A stretch of 6,046 bases of DNA from positions 1 to 6,046 of the forward strand of contig JAIFMA010000191.1 in assembly GCA_020048795.1 (NCBI GenBank), given 5' to 3'. This stretch comes from Rhodoferax sp. (GTDB lineage: Bacteria; Pseudomonadota; Gammaproteobacteria; Burkholderiales; Burkholderiaceae_C). This document shows, one piece after another, positions 1 to 5,930 of this stretch. Made by a program: the position numbers and the translations under genes. Under the pieces are notes generated by a model that was not told where the DNA came from, did no database searches, and worked only from the letters and a program-made list of their open reading frames with translations. How positions within the stretch are numbered: position 1 is the first letter of the stretch; the number at the start of each line of letters is the position of its first letter.

Positions 1-785
1 CCTTTGACGTGATCATGGGCCAGCCGATTCCGGGCAAGGGCACGCTGCTGACACAAATGGCGCTGTTCTGGTTTGACAAGCTCGGCCCCAACGGCCTCAA
101 CCTCTGCCCGATCCATCTGACCGGCAAGGCCCCTGAGAGCGTGGTCAGCGCCGCCGAAGTACCGCAGGTGGCGGGCCGCTCCATGCTGGTCAAGCGCCTC
201 AAACCGATTCCGGTCGAAGCGGTGGTGCGTGGTTACCTGGCCGGCAGCGGCTGGAAGGAATACCAGCAAAGCCGCAGCGTCTGTGGTGTGCCGCTGCCTG
301 AAGGCCTGAAAAACGCCAGCAAACTGCCCGAACCAATCTACACCCCGGCGGCCAAGGCCGAGATGGGCGAGCACGACGAAAACATCACTTTCGAGAAAAC
401 CGTCGAGATGATCGGTGCCGACCTGGCCGGGCGCATCCGCGACATCAGCATTGACATTTACCAGGCCGCCAGCCAGATGGCCGCCGCCAAGGGCATCATC
501 ATTGCCGACACCAAGTTTGAATTTGGTCTGGACCAGGACGGCACCCTGGTGCTGATGGACGAGGTGCTCACGCCGGACTCCTCACGCTACTGGCCGGCTG
601 AGAGTTATCAGGAGGGTGTGAACCCACCCAGCTACGACAAACAGTTCTTGCGCGACTGGCTGGAGACTGTGCAGGTGGCCGGCAAGCCCTGGAGCAAAAC
701 CCCGCCGGCACCACACCTGCCGCGCGAGGTGATCGAAAAAACTGCCGCCAAATACCAGGAGGCGATGACCCGGCTGACGGCTTGA
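1..785 (+). CDS. purC: Phosphoribosylaminoimidazole-succinocarboxamide synthase (SAICAR synthetase), 5'-truncated by window edge
   Basis: PurC joins CAIR and L-aspartate using ATP to make SAICAR, a cytoplasmic step of de novo purine synthesis. The reading frame is open from the left edge (first whole codon at 3), so the start lies outside the window; about 260 codons are visible and, given a usual length near 300 residues for this longer form, roughly 40 are missing. Visible family marks, in order, are PIPGKG near the left edge (nucleotide-binding part of the N-terminal domain), VVRGYLAGSGWKEY at about 222-263, the signature IADTKFEFG at 501-527, and DEVLTPDSSRYW at 558-593, followed by the PPSYDKQFLRDW segment typical of the C-terminal region. 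No frameshift or internal stop is present. Its usual neighbour purE is found only about 5.1 kb downstream. Identification is very secure; only the 5' end is unknown. Confidence 0.97.
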   Translation, partial: FDVIMGQPIPGKGTLLTQMALFWFDKLGPNGLNLCPIHLTGKAPESVVSAAEVPQVAGRSMLVKRLKPIPVEAVVRGYLAGSGWKEYQQSRSVCGVPLPEGLKNASKLPEPIYTPAAKAEMGEHDENITFEKTVEMIGADLAGRIRDISIDIYQAASQMAAAKGIIIADTKFEFGLDQDGTLVLMDEVLTPDSSRYWPAESYQEGVNPPSYDKQFLRDWLETVQVAGKPWSKTPPAPHLPREVIEKTAAKYQEAMTRLTA

Positions 786-860
786 TTTTTATGCCAAATT
801 GGCCTCCAGCCCTTATGGAGTAAGCGTCAGTAGCTCTTTACGTTATAGCATTCAGCCACT
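784..860. repeat. Dispersed repeat copy 1, directly after purC
   Basis: This 77-bp stretch aligns without gaps to 5208-5284, at about 51 of 77 identical positions by hand count. Shared blocks with identical spacing are AAATTGG (796), TAAGCG (821), GTAGCT (830) and GCATTCAGCCACT (848-860). It overlaps the last bases of the purC stop codon. It contains small inverted repeats: GCCAA/TTGGC at 793-803 and CTCCA/TGGAG at 804-808 and 816-820 with a 7-nt loop. From memory its core resembles short structured intergenic repeats common in Comamonadaceae. It may act as a 3'-end element of the purC transcript, but no T-tract follows the stem, so a classical terminator is not supported. Confidence 0.65.
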
Positions 861-947
861 TGCCATGTCATCACCGGCTACCACCACAAGCCGCTGCGGC
901 CGGTTAAAAAATCGTCTCCTTGTTCAACCACCCCAACGGAGACCGAC

Positions 948-1367
948 ATGGCAGCGAAAAAGATTTTGATGATTTGTGGCGACTATTGTGAAGACTACGA
1001 AACCATGGTGCCGTTTCAGACACTGCTGGCCGTGGGTCACACGGTGCACGCGGTGTGCCCCGATAAAAAAGTCGGCGAGCAGATCAAGACCGCCATTCAT
1101 GACTTTGAAGGCGCGCAGACCTACAGCGAAAAACCCGGCCACAACTTCACGCTGAACGCCCAGCGGGTGCTGGCCCCCTTTGCGGTCACACACCGCAGTG
1201 GGCCACAAACGCGGGCGGCGTCAGGCAGGTTCATCTGCCCCTTCACGATGCCAGCCGGTGCCGATGTCGGCTCAGCATGGCTGAGGGCGACTCGCCAAAC
1301 AGGGCCCGATAGTCTGACGAAAAGTGCCCAAAGTGCCAGAAGCCATACTCGGTGGCGGCTTCGGTGA
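948..1367 (+). pseudogene. DJ-1/PfpI-family protein remnant, 3' part lost
   Basis: The start ATG at 948 is preceded by a good ribosome site, GGAGA at 938-942. Residues 1-71 read as the N-terminal part of a DJ-1/PfpI-superfamily protein: first strand KKILMICGDY, the GDYxEDYE segment carrying the conserved glutamate (residue 15), AVGHTVHAVCPDKK, and HDFEG..TYSEKPGHNFTLNA. Similarity ends at about 1160. The frame then continues for 68 codons of unrelated sequence, of which the last ~125 bp are antisense to the AraC-type gene. Family members usually have about 190 residues, and the nucleophilic cysteine elbow (AVCHG-type motif) would lie in the lost part, so the product cannot be an active member. 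I looked for the missing half in the other two forward frames of 1161-1242 and near the right end of the regulator-permease-SDR unit and did not find it. The original function (chaperone, deglycase-like or amidase-like) cannot be told. Confidence 0.75.
1171..1205. other. Nested inverted repeat (hairpin) between DJ-1 remnant and regulator gene
   Basis: TGGCCC at 1171-1176 is complementary to GGGCCA at 1200-1205, and inside it TGCGGT at 1181-1186 is complementary to ACCGCA at 1192-1197 around a 5-nt loop. The two 6-bp stems are separated by an asymmetric internal loop (4 and 2 nt). It sits 38 bp beyond the stop codon of the AraC-type gene, between convergent reading frames, where a bidirectional transcription-end hairpin would be expected. 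No T-run follows on either strand, so a Rho-independent terminator is not proven. It also lies just past the point where DJ-1 similarity stops. Confidence 0.5.
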
Positions 1368-2271
1368 CAGATGCAGCCGTTTTCAGGCGGCTGCGCACGG
1401 CATTCAGCCGCAAGGTGTTGATCCAGGCCAGTGGCCCCATACCCCAGGTGAGCTGAATGCAGTTTTGCAGGGTGCGACGGCTCACCCCCAGCAGGCGGCA
1501 CAACTCGGCCACCGAGGGCGGCTGGTCTAGCTGGGCCAGCACCAGATCGCGGGCGCAGCGCTCCAGCGTCAATGGTTGCAACGGCGCCGGGCTGCTGGCC
1601 TGGACACCTGCGCGCACCGGCCCCTCCAGTACCGCCAGCAGCTTTTCAAGCAGCGCGTCATGCACCCATGCGTTGTTTGGCGCTGTATCCGGTGCGGCGG
1701 GGCACTTGGCTGCCGACTTGAACAAGGCCACACCCAAGGCCCGCAAGTCGTCTGCTGCGGCCTGCTCGACCGGGTGCAAGCCGGCTGCCAAACCGGCCTG
1801 CAAGCTGGTGGCGGGTGCCTGATCGGCAGCATCTACGGCAAACAGGGTGTCAAAAACCGGGCGATCGATTTCGATGCCCAGCATCACATGACGCCTGGGT
1901 GAGTGAAATTCAAAACCGTTTGCACCGGAAAAAACATGCAGTTCGCCAACACTGCCAGGTTGGCCGCAAAAACGTGAGTCTCCACTGAAGTGCAGCGGTA
2001 TGCCAAACGCCACCACATCCGGGCGCACCAGCCCGGTCTGGTGCACGGTCTGCTGCAAATCTTCAATGAACAGGCCGATCCCCTCCACCTGCAGGCGCTG
2101 CACACCACCCCGAAAAACACCTGCTGACAACTGGATGTAACGCTGATTCCAGCCGCACAGGCTGGCCGCCTGCTCGTCAATGTCGTCAAAAAACATGCCG
2201 CACGCGCCCGCCAGGGCGGTGTGCTCAGACAGTGCAGGATGCACCTGGATGGGCGGAAACGAGACTTGCAT
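1243..2271 (-). CDS. AraC-family transcriptional regulator, EutR-like
   Basis: A 342-residue cytoplasmic DNA-binding protein. The C-terminal domain has two helix-turn-helix units: the first around residues 253-272 (SVAELCRLLGVSRRTLQNCI) and the second around 301-330 (SVTEAATEYGFWHFGHFSSD, then YRALFGESPS). The segments SRRTLQN, GMGPLAW, LRLNAVR and GFWHFGHF match the pattern of EutR, the ethanolamine-utilisation activator of enterobacteria, better than AraC or XylS. The N-terminal ~230 residues would be the effector-sensing region; WNQRYIQLSAGVFRGGVQRL and VAFGIPL also fit EutR-type proteins. The start at 2271 is supported by GGAG seven bases upstream (2279-2282). The gene is divergent from the permease gene, the common layout for an AraC-type activator and its target, so it probably controls the permease-dehydrogenase transcript and its own. 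The inducer is unknown; an amine or amino alcohol is inferred from family resemblance only. Confidence 0.9.
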   Translation of the reverse strand: MQVSFPPIQVHPALSEHTALAGACGMFFDDIDEQAASLCGWNQRYIQLSAGVFRGGVQRLQVEGIGLFIEDLQQTVHQTGLVRPDVVAFGIPLHFSGDSRFCGQPGSVGELHVFSGANGFEFHSPRRHVMLGIEIDRPVFDTLFAVDAADQAPATSLQAGLAAGLHPVEQAAADDLRALGVALFKSAAKCPAAPDTAPNNAWVHDALLEKLLAVLEGPVRAGVQASSPAPLQPLTLERCARDLVLAQLDQPPSVAELCRLLGVSRRTLQNCIQLTWGMGPLAWINTLRLNAVRSRLKTAASVTEAATEYGFWHFGHFSSDYRALFGESPSAMLSRHRHRLAS

Positions 2272-2416
2272 TCAAGCACTCCAGCAATTTACATACCAGC
2301 AAGAAAAGCCAGGGCGGTTGCCAAAATGGGATAGCGCATCATGCATTTGCCTGCTTACGATGATGTGGTGCGGACCAGCACCTGTGTTTTACCTACCCAT
2401 CACCCTGGAGTATCCG
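2272..2416. promoter_or_regulatory. Divergent control region between EutR-like regulator and permease
   Basis: These 145 bp lie between the two divergent start codons and must hold both promoters and the regulator's binding sites. Visible elements are an imperfect direct repeat TTAC(A/C)TACC at 2289-2297 and 2389-2397, exactly 100 bp apart and each 17-19 nt from one of the start codons, and a small inverted repeat GGTGC-6 nt-GCACC at 2367-2382. I see no convincing consensus -35/-10 pair for sigma-70 on either strand, which suits activator-dependent promoters but proves nothing. The role of the listed elements is inferred from position alone. Confidence 0.55.
2407..2410 (+). promoter_or_regulatory. 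Ribosome binding site fixing the permease start
   Basis: GGAG, six bases before the ATG at 2417. The frame is open back to 2180, but that upstream part lies in the regulator's 5' end and its divergent leader and has no transporter-like sequence. The ribosome site and the typical hydrophilic N-terminus (MSIEPDKTAE) after it set the start at 2417. Confidence 0.7.
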
Positions 2417-3952
2417 ATGTCCATTGAACCCGATAAAACGGCCGAGGCCGACCTGAAGTTGTTGCACAGTATGGGCTACGCCCAGGAGCTGTCGCGCAAT
2501 ATGAAGGGCTTTCAGAACTTTGCCATTTCTTTTTCGATCATCTGCATCCTGTCAGGCGGCATCAATTCGCTGGGGCAAGGCATCAGCGGTGTCGGTGGCG
2601 CGGCCATCGGCATTGGCTGGCTGCTGGGCTGCGCCGTAAGCCTGGTGTTTGCGTTGGGCATGGCCCAAATTGGCTCGGCCTACCCAACTGCGGGCGGGTT
2701 GTACCACTGGAGCTCGATCCTGGGCGGGCGCGCCTATGGCTGGCTGACGGCCTGGCTAAACCTGCTGGGCCTGGTCACCGTGCTGGGGGCCATCAACGTG
2801 GGCACTTTCAACTTCTTCATCGGAGCATTTGGCCCCATGCTGGGGCTGGAGGCCAACTTTGCCACGCAGGCCGCATTTGTCATTGGCATCACCGTGGTGC
2901 AGGCGCTGTGCAACCATGTGGGCATCAAATTCACGGCCCGGCTGACTGACCTGTCGGGCTACCTGATCTTTGCCGTGGCGCTGGCCTTGACAGTGGCCTT
3001 GCTGGCCTATGCGCCGTCGATTGATGTGTCGCGGCTGTGGACCTTCAAAAACTACAGTGGCCCGGCTGGTGGTGATGTCTGGCCCGCCACCAGCAACATG
3101 CTGCTGCTGTTTGGCCTGGGGCTGCTGTTGCCCATTTACACCATCACCGGCTTTGATGCGTCAGCCCATACCGCCGAAGAAACCCACGATGCGGCGCGCG
3201 CCGTGCCCAAAGGCATTGTCAACTCGGTATTGTGGTCGGCATTGGCGGGGTGGATCATGCTGTCGGCCTTTGTGCTGGCCATTCCCGACATGGACAAGGC
3301 GGCGGCCAGCGGCTGGAGCGTGTTTTTTGTCACGCTGGACGCGGTGCTGCCGGTGTCACTGAAGGTGATCTTGTATGCACTGATCTTTGTTTGCCAGTTG
3401 CTGTGCGGCCTGGCCACGGTCACGTCGGCCTCGCGCATGATTTTTGCTTTTGCGCGTGACGGCGGCCTGCCCGCCTCCAGCGCGCTCAAGCGGGTGCACG
3501 CCACTTTCCGTACCCCGGTGGCCGCCATCTGGACCGCTGCCATGGTGTCGATTGCCTTCACGCTTTACACACCGGCCTATGCCACCATCGTGTCGGTGAC
3601 GGTGATCTTCATTTTTCTGTCGTATGGTTTGCCGGTGATTGCCGGGCTGTTTGCCTACCAGCGCAGTTGGACCAAGATGGGCCCCTGGGACATGGGCCCG
3701 ATCTACCGCCTGGTGGGTGTTCTGGTGATTGCCGCCATTGCTCTGGTGTTTTATCTGGGGGTGCAGCCACCCAACGATGCCGCCCTGTGGATCACCCTGG
3801 TGTTTCTGGGTGCCACCGCGCTGATCTGGTTTGGCTTTGAGCGCCGCCGCTTCAAAGGCCCACCGATGGGTGACGAAGTTGCCCGTCTGCAAGCCGAAAT
3901 TGCCGCCGCCGAAAAAGCCCTGGCCGCCGCCGAGCAGGCACAAAATGGCTGA
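2417..3952 (+). CDS. APC-superfamily amino acid/amine permease (ACT/GABA-permease-like)
   Basis: A 511-residue inner-membrane secondary transporter with about 12 hydrophobic segments. Residues 1-30 are hydrophilic. FQNFAISFSIICILSGG at 32-48 starts the first segment, with its glycine-rich unwound stretch. YPTAGGLYHWSS at 90-100 follows segment 2. TGFDASAHTAEE at 244-255, leading into THDAARAVPKGI, is the hallmark after segment 6, and SRMIFAFARDGGLPAS at 339-354 is the conserved cytoplasmic loop after segment 8. This pattern fits the amino acid/choline transporter (ACT) branch that includes fungal GABA and choline permeases; it does not look like the bacterial ethanolamine permease branch. The tail (about 485-511) is charged, alanine/glutamate-rich and probably a short helix or coiled coil. 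The stop overlaps the SDR start by 8 bp. Substrate is unknown: amino acid, GABA-like compound, polyamine or amino alcohol are all possible. Confidence 0.9.
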   Translation: MSIEPDKTAEADLKLLHSMGYAQELSRNMKGFQNFAISFSIICILSGGINSLGQGISGVGGAAIGIGWLLGCAVSLVFALGMAQIGSAYPTAGGLYHWSSILGGRAYGWLTAWLNLLGLVTVLGAINVGTFNFFIGAFGPMLGLEANFATQAAFVIGITVVQALCNHVGIKFTARLTDLSGYLIFAVALALTVALLAYAPSIDVSRLWTFKNYSGPAGGDVWPATSNMLLLFGLGLLLPIYTITGFDASAHTAEETHDAARAVPKGIVNSVLWSALAGWIMLSAFVLAIPDMDKAAASGWSVFFVTLDAVLPVSLKVILYALIFVCQLLCGLATVTSASRMIFAFARDGGLPASSALKRVHATFRTPVAAIWTAAMVSIAFTLYTPAYATIVSVTVIFIFLSYGLPVIAGLFAYQRSWTKMGPWDMGPIYRLVGVLVIAAIALVFYLGVQPPNDAALWITLVFLGATALIWFGFERRRFKGPPMGDEVARLQAEIAAAEKALAAAEQAQNG

Positions 3953-4712
3953 ACGGCTGGCCAACCGGGTGGCCTTGATCTCGGGCGGTGCCACCGGGGT
4001 GGGCGGTGCTGCCTCCCGGCTGTTTGCCGCCGAGGGCGCGCGTGTGGCCATTGTTGACATCAACGCGGTAGAAGCCGAGCGCACCGCGCAGCAGGTGCGC
4101 GCCGCCGGTGGCCAGGCCCTGGTGCTGATGGCCGACGTGTCACAAGCTGCCGCGGTCGATGCCGCAGTGGCCCAGGTGGTGCAACAGTGGGGCACGGTCG
4201 ATGTCCTGTTCAACCACGCCGGCAGCATTGTGGTGAAACCTTTTCTGGACACCACCGAAGACGAATGGGACCGGCTGATGGCGATCAACGTCAAGAGCAT
4301 GTTCCTGGTGACACGCGCCGTGCTGCCGCATATGCTGGCGCGCGGGCGCGGGGCGATTGTCTGCACCTCATCGATTTCAGCGGTGGCCGGCACACCCGGC
4401 GAAGTGTTGTACGACACCACCAAGGGCGCTTGCCACATGTTTGCCCGCGCCATTGCGGTGGAATACCGCGACCGCGGCATTCGCTGCAATGCGCTGTGCC
4501 CGGGTTTCGTGCGCACGCCGCATGGGCTGCGCGAGGTGGCGGCGCTGCAAAAAATGGGGGTGGATGTGTCAGCAGCCGCCATGGCCGCTGCGCAAGGGCG
4601 CATGTGTGAACCCGAAGAAGTGGCCGCCGTGGCGCTGTTTCTGGCCAGCGATGAAGCCAGCTTTGTGAATGGTGCGCAGTTGTTTGTCGACAACGGTTTC
4701 ACCGCCATCTGA
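3945..4712 (+). CDS. Short-chain dehydrogenase/reductase (classical SDR)
   Basis: A 255-residue Rossmann-fold oxidoreductase. Visible in order: the cofactor glycine motif SGGATGVG (13-20; G14, G18, G20), aspartate D38 at the end of the second strand (AIVDIN), which favours NAD(H) over NADP(H), D64-V65 (adenine contact), NHAG at 90-93 in place of the usual NNAG, catalytic N115 (MAINVKS), S143 (TSSIS), Y156 and K160 (YDTTK), and CPGFVRTP at 185-192. Length is normal for the family. The ATG at 3945 lies inside the last codons of the permease, with a weak AGG at 3936-3938, so translation is probably coupled and the two genes share a transcript. The frame is also open further upstream (from 3831), but that part is the permease tail in another frame. 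Likely reaction: reversible oxidation of a hydroxyl, perhaps of the imported compound or its product. The substrate cannot be read from the sequence. Confidence 0.93.
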   Translation: MAERLANRVALISGGATGVGGAASRLFAAEGARVAIVDINAVEAERTAQQVRAAGGQALVLMADVSQAAAVDAAVAQVVQQWGTVDVLFNHAGSIVVKPFLDTTEDEWDRLMAINVKSMFLVTRAVLPHMLARGRGAIVCTSSISAVAGTPGEVLYDTTKGACHMFARAIAVEYRDRGIRCNALCPGFVRTPHGLREVAALQKMGVDVSAAAMAAAQGRMCEPEEVAAVALFLASDEASFVNGAQLFVDNGFTAI

Positions 4713-4892
4713 GGCGCACTTCTTCCCTGTGTATGCGCGGCGTCGTCTCGGTGCGGATGCAGCCAACCGCCTGGCACCGGGCCGTGTTGATCGTCACCAT
4801 CATGCCCTGAGCATCCGGCACTGCAAGCTGTTTGCGGGCCGTCTGCAGCACAGGCAATGATCCCCTCTCACGTTGAATCGCAGCCCACGGAT
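4713..4892. other. Intergenic gap between convergent SDR and cnoX-like genes, no convincing gene
   Basis: 180 bp between two converging stop codons. A forward frame is open from within the SDR to 4860, and one reverse frame across about 4712-4860 also looks codon-like, but neither has a credible start with a ribosome site or a recognisable motif. I found no strong hairpin followed by a T-run; the best pairing is CTGCA/TGCAG with an 18-nt loop near 4823-4850, too weak to call a terminator. It may contain decayed coding sequence left over from the event that brought in the upstream unit; this is inference. Confidence 0.4.
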
Positions 4893-5849
4893 TCAGTTCA
4901 GCATCATGCTCAGCTTGCGCCGGTAGACCGACACCAGGGCCGCTTGCGGATCCTCCTGCACGGCAGTCTTGCCCAGCACTTCAATGCCGCCGGCGGTTTT
5001 GCCCGTTGCTTGTGCTGCCGCCTTGGGCTTGGGCGGCGTGAGCAGTTCCAGAATCGCCACAAAGGCTTTGCGTGGCGCTTCATCGGCCCATTTCTTGTCG
5101 CGCATGATGATCTCCAGCAGTTCGTCCATGGCCGCCGTCCAGTCACCCAGCGCCAGCAACCAGCGGGCTTTGGCAAAGCGCGTCTCAAAGTCGCGCTTGT
5201 TGGCCGCAATTTTTTCATCAAATTGGGCCGCATCCCAATCAGCATAAGCGCTGGTAGCTATGAATTTGATGGCATTCAGCCACTGTGCCAAAGCCTCAAA
5301 ACGCAGCTTGCGTGGAATCTCGGCGAGTTTGGGCGCCAGCGCGGCTTCTGCCTCCTCGTGGCCACCGAGCTCGATCAGCAGGCGGATGTAGTCGTAACGG
5401 GTGTCGTCGTTGCCGGGGTCGGTGGCCAGCGCATCGGCCAGTTTCTCCAGCGCAGCCTGGGTGTCGCCAGATTCCAGCAGCGCTTTGGCCTCGTCGGCGT
5501 CCATCTCGGCAGCCAGCTCGCCCTCGCTGGGCAGGTTTTTGTCCAGAAAGGCCTTGACCTGACCGGCAGTTTGTGCGCCGGTAAAACCATCTACCGGTTT
5601 GCCCTGGAACATCAAAATGCAGGTCGGAATGCTGCGGATGCCAAAAGCCTGGGCCAGTTGCTGCTCTTCGTCAGAGTTGATCTTGACCAGGGTAAAGCGC
5701 CCGCCGTAAGCGGCTTCCAATTGCTCCAGCACCGGCCCAAGCGACTTGCATGGGCCGCACCAGGGTGCCCAGAAGTCGATCAGGATGGGTTGCGTCATCG
5801 AGGCGGCGATCACTTCGGCCTCAAAGTTTTTCATGGTGACATCAATCAT
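4893..5849 (-). CDS. cnoX: CnoX/YbbN-type chaperedoxin (thioredoxin domain plus TPR-like domain)
   Basis: A 318-residue cytoplasmic protein. Residues 1-107 form a thioredoxin fold with DFWAPWCGPCKSLGP (active-site C31 and C34) and the cis-proline in SIPT (P75). Residues about 110-270 are helical TPR-like repeats (ALLESGDTQAALEKLADAL and similar), followed by a P/K/A-rich stretch at about 271-300 and the conserved ending YRRKLSMMLN. This architecture is that of CnoX (YbbN), a folding protein that hands clients to GroEL/DnaK and protects them during oxidative stress. E. coli CnoX has SxxC rather than CxxC, whereas this copy keeps an intact WCGPC, so thiol-disulfide activity is plausible. Start 5849 (MIDVT) is typical of the family; the frame is open upstream into purE, but that extension has no family similarity. 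Residues 189-210 are encoded by a dispersed repeat copy. Confidence 0.92.
   Translation of the reverse strand: MIDVTMKNFEAEVIAASMTQPILIDFWAPWCGPCKSLGPVLEQLEAAYGGRFTLVKINSDEEQQLAQAFGIRSIPTCILMFQGKPVDGFTGAQTAGQVKAFLDKNLPSEGELAAEMDADEAKALLESGDTQAALEKLADALATDPGNDDTRYDYIRLLIELGGHEEAEAALAPKLAEIPRKLRFEALAQWLNAIKFIATSAYADWDAAQFDEKIAANKRDFETRFAKARWLLALGDWTAAMDELLEIIMRDKKWADEAPRKAFVAILELLTPPKPKAAAQATGKTAGGIEVLGKTAVQEDPQAALVSVYRRKLSMMLN
5208..5284. repeat. Dispersed repeat copy 2, inside the cnoX-like coding sequence
   Basis: Ungapped match over 77 bp to 784-860, with the same spacing of AAATTGG (5220), TAAGCG (5245), GTAGCT (5254) and the 13-bp identity GCATTCAGCCACT (5272-5284). It lies within the TPR-like half of the chaperedoxin gene, is in frame, and its core encodes about residues 189-210, including the segment KFIATSAYADW. 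It has lost the inverted-repeat arms of copy 1 (the CTTA/TAAG and CTCCA/TGGAG pairs). Part of the resemblance, mainly the outer A/T-rich end, may be chance in coding DNA. Confidence 0.5.
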
Positions 5850-5930
5850 GGGGTTCCCGGTGGTTTCAGTGAATAAGGGGTGAAATGGGGTCGTTGCCGA
5901 ATAAAACGAGGGCAAACGTAAAATTCGGGC
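5850..5930. promoter_or_regulatory. Divergent promoter region between cnoX-like gene and purE
   Basis: 81 bp between two divergent start codons. For purE, TTGCCG at 5894-5899 and TAAAAT at 5919-5924 could be -35 and -10 boxes, though the 19-bp spacing is long, and this would put the transcript start almost on the purE ATG. AATAAA at 5900-5905 is another A/T-rich -10 candidate. For the cnoX-like gene no good pair stands out, and its ribosome site (GGGA six or seven bases before ATG) is modest. No obvious purine-repressor palindrome is seen. Confidence 0.4.

Noticed and set aside
872..905. GC-rich inverted repeat (ACCGGC/GCCGGT and GCCGC/GCGGC) upstream of the DJ-1 remnant as a purC terminator
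   Set aside because: Pairings are short and mutually exclusive, and the following bases are an A-run rather than a T-run on the + strand.
2180..2416. 79-codon N-terminal extension of the permease
   Set aside because: The extension overlaps the regulator's 5' end on the other strand and is not transporter-like; GGAG before the ATG at 2417 gives a better start.
3831..3944. 38-codon N-terminal extension of the SDR
   Set aside because: It is the permease's C-terminal coding region read in another frame; SDR similarity starts with the segment after ATG 3945.
1243..4712. Mobile element carrying the regulator-permease-SDR unit
   Set aside because: No transposase, integrase, terminal inverted repeats or matching direct repeats were found at the two edges; an insertion is inferred only from the broken DJ-1 gene.
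3356..4777. Long reverse-strand open frame (473 codons) opposite the permease and SDR
   Set aside because: It is antisense to two well-supported genes. Its translation is rich in R, H, T and A with no family motif, and long empty frames are expected in high-GC coding DNA.
4713..4860. Small gene in the gap between the SDR and the cnoX-like gene
   Set aside because: Frames are open on both strands with coding-like composition, but there is no start with a ribosome site and no recognisable motif, so it is noted only as an unexplained gap.
4857..5876. Long forward open frame (339 codons) opposite the cnoX-like gene
   Set aside because: It mirrors the chaperedoxin gene, whose WCGPC thioredoxin domain and TPR-like region are clear; the forward translation has no recognisable domain.
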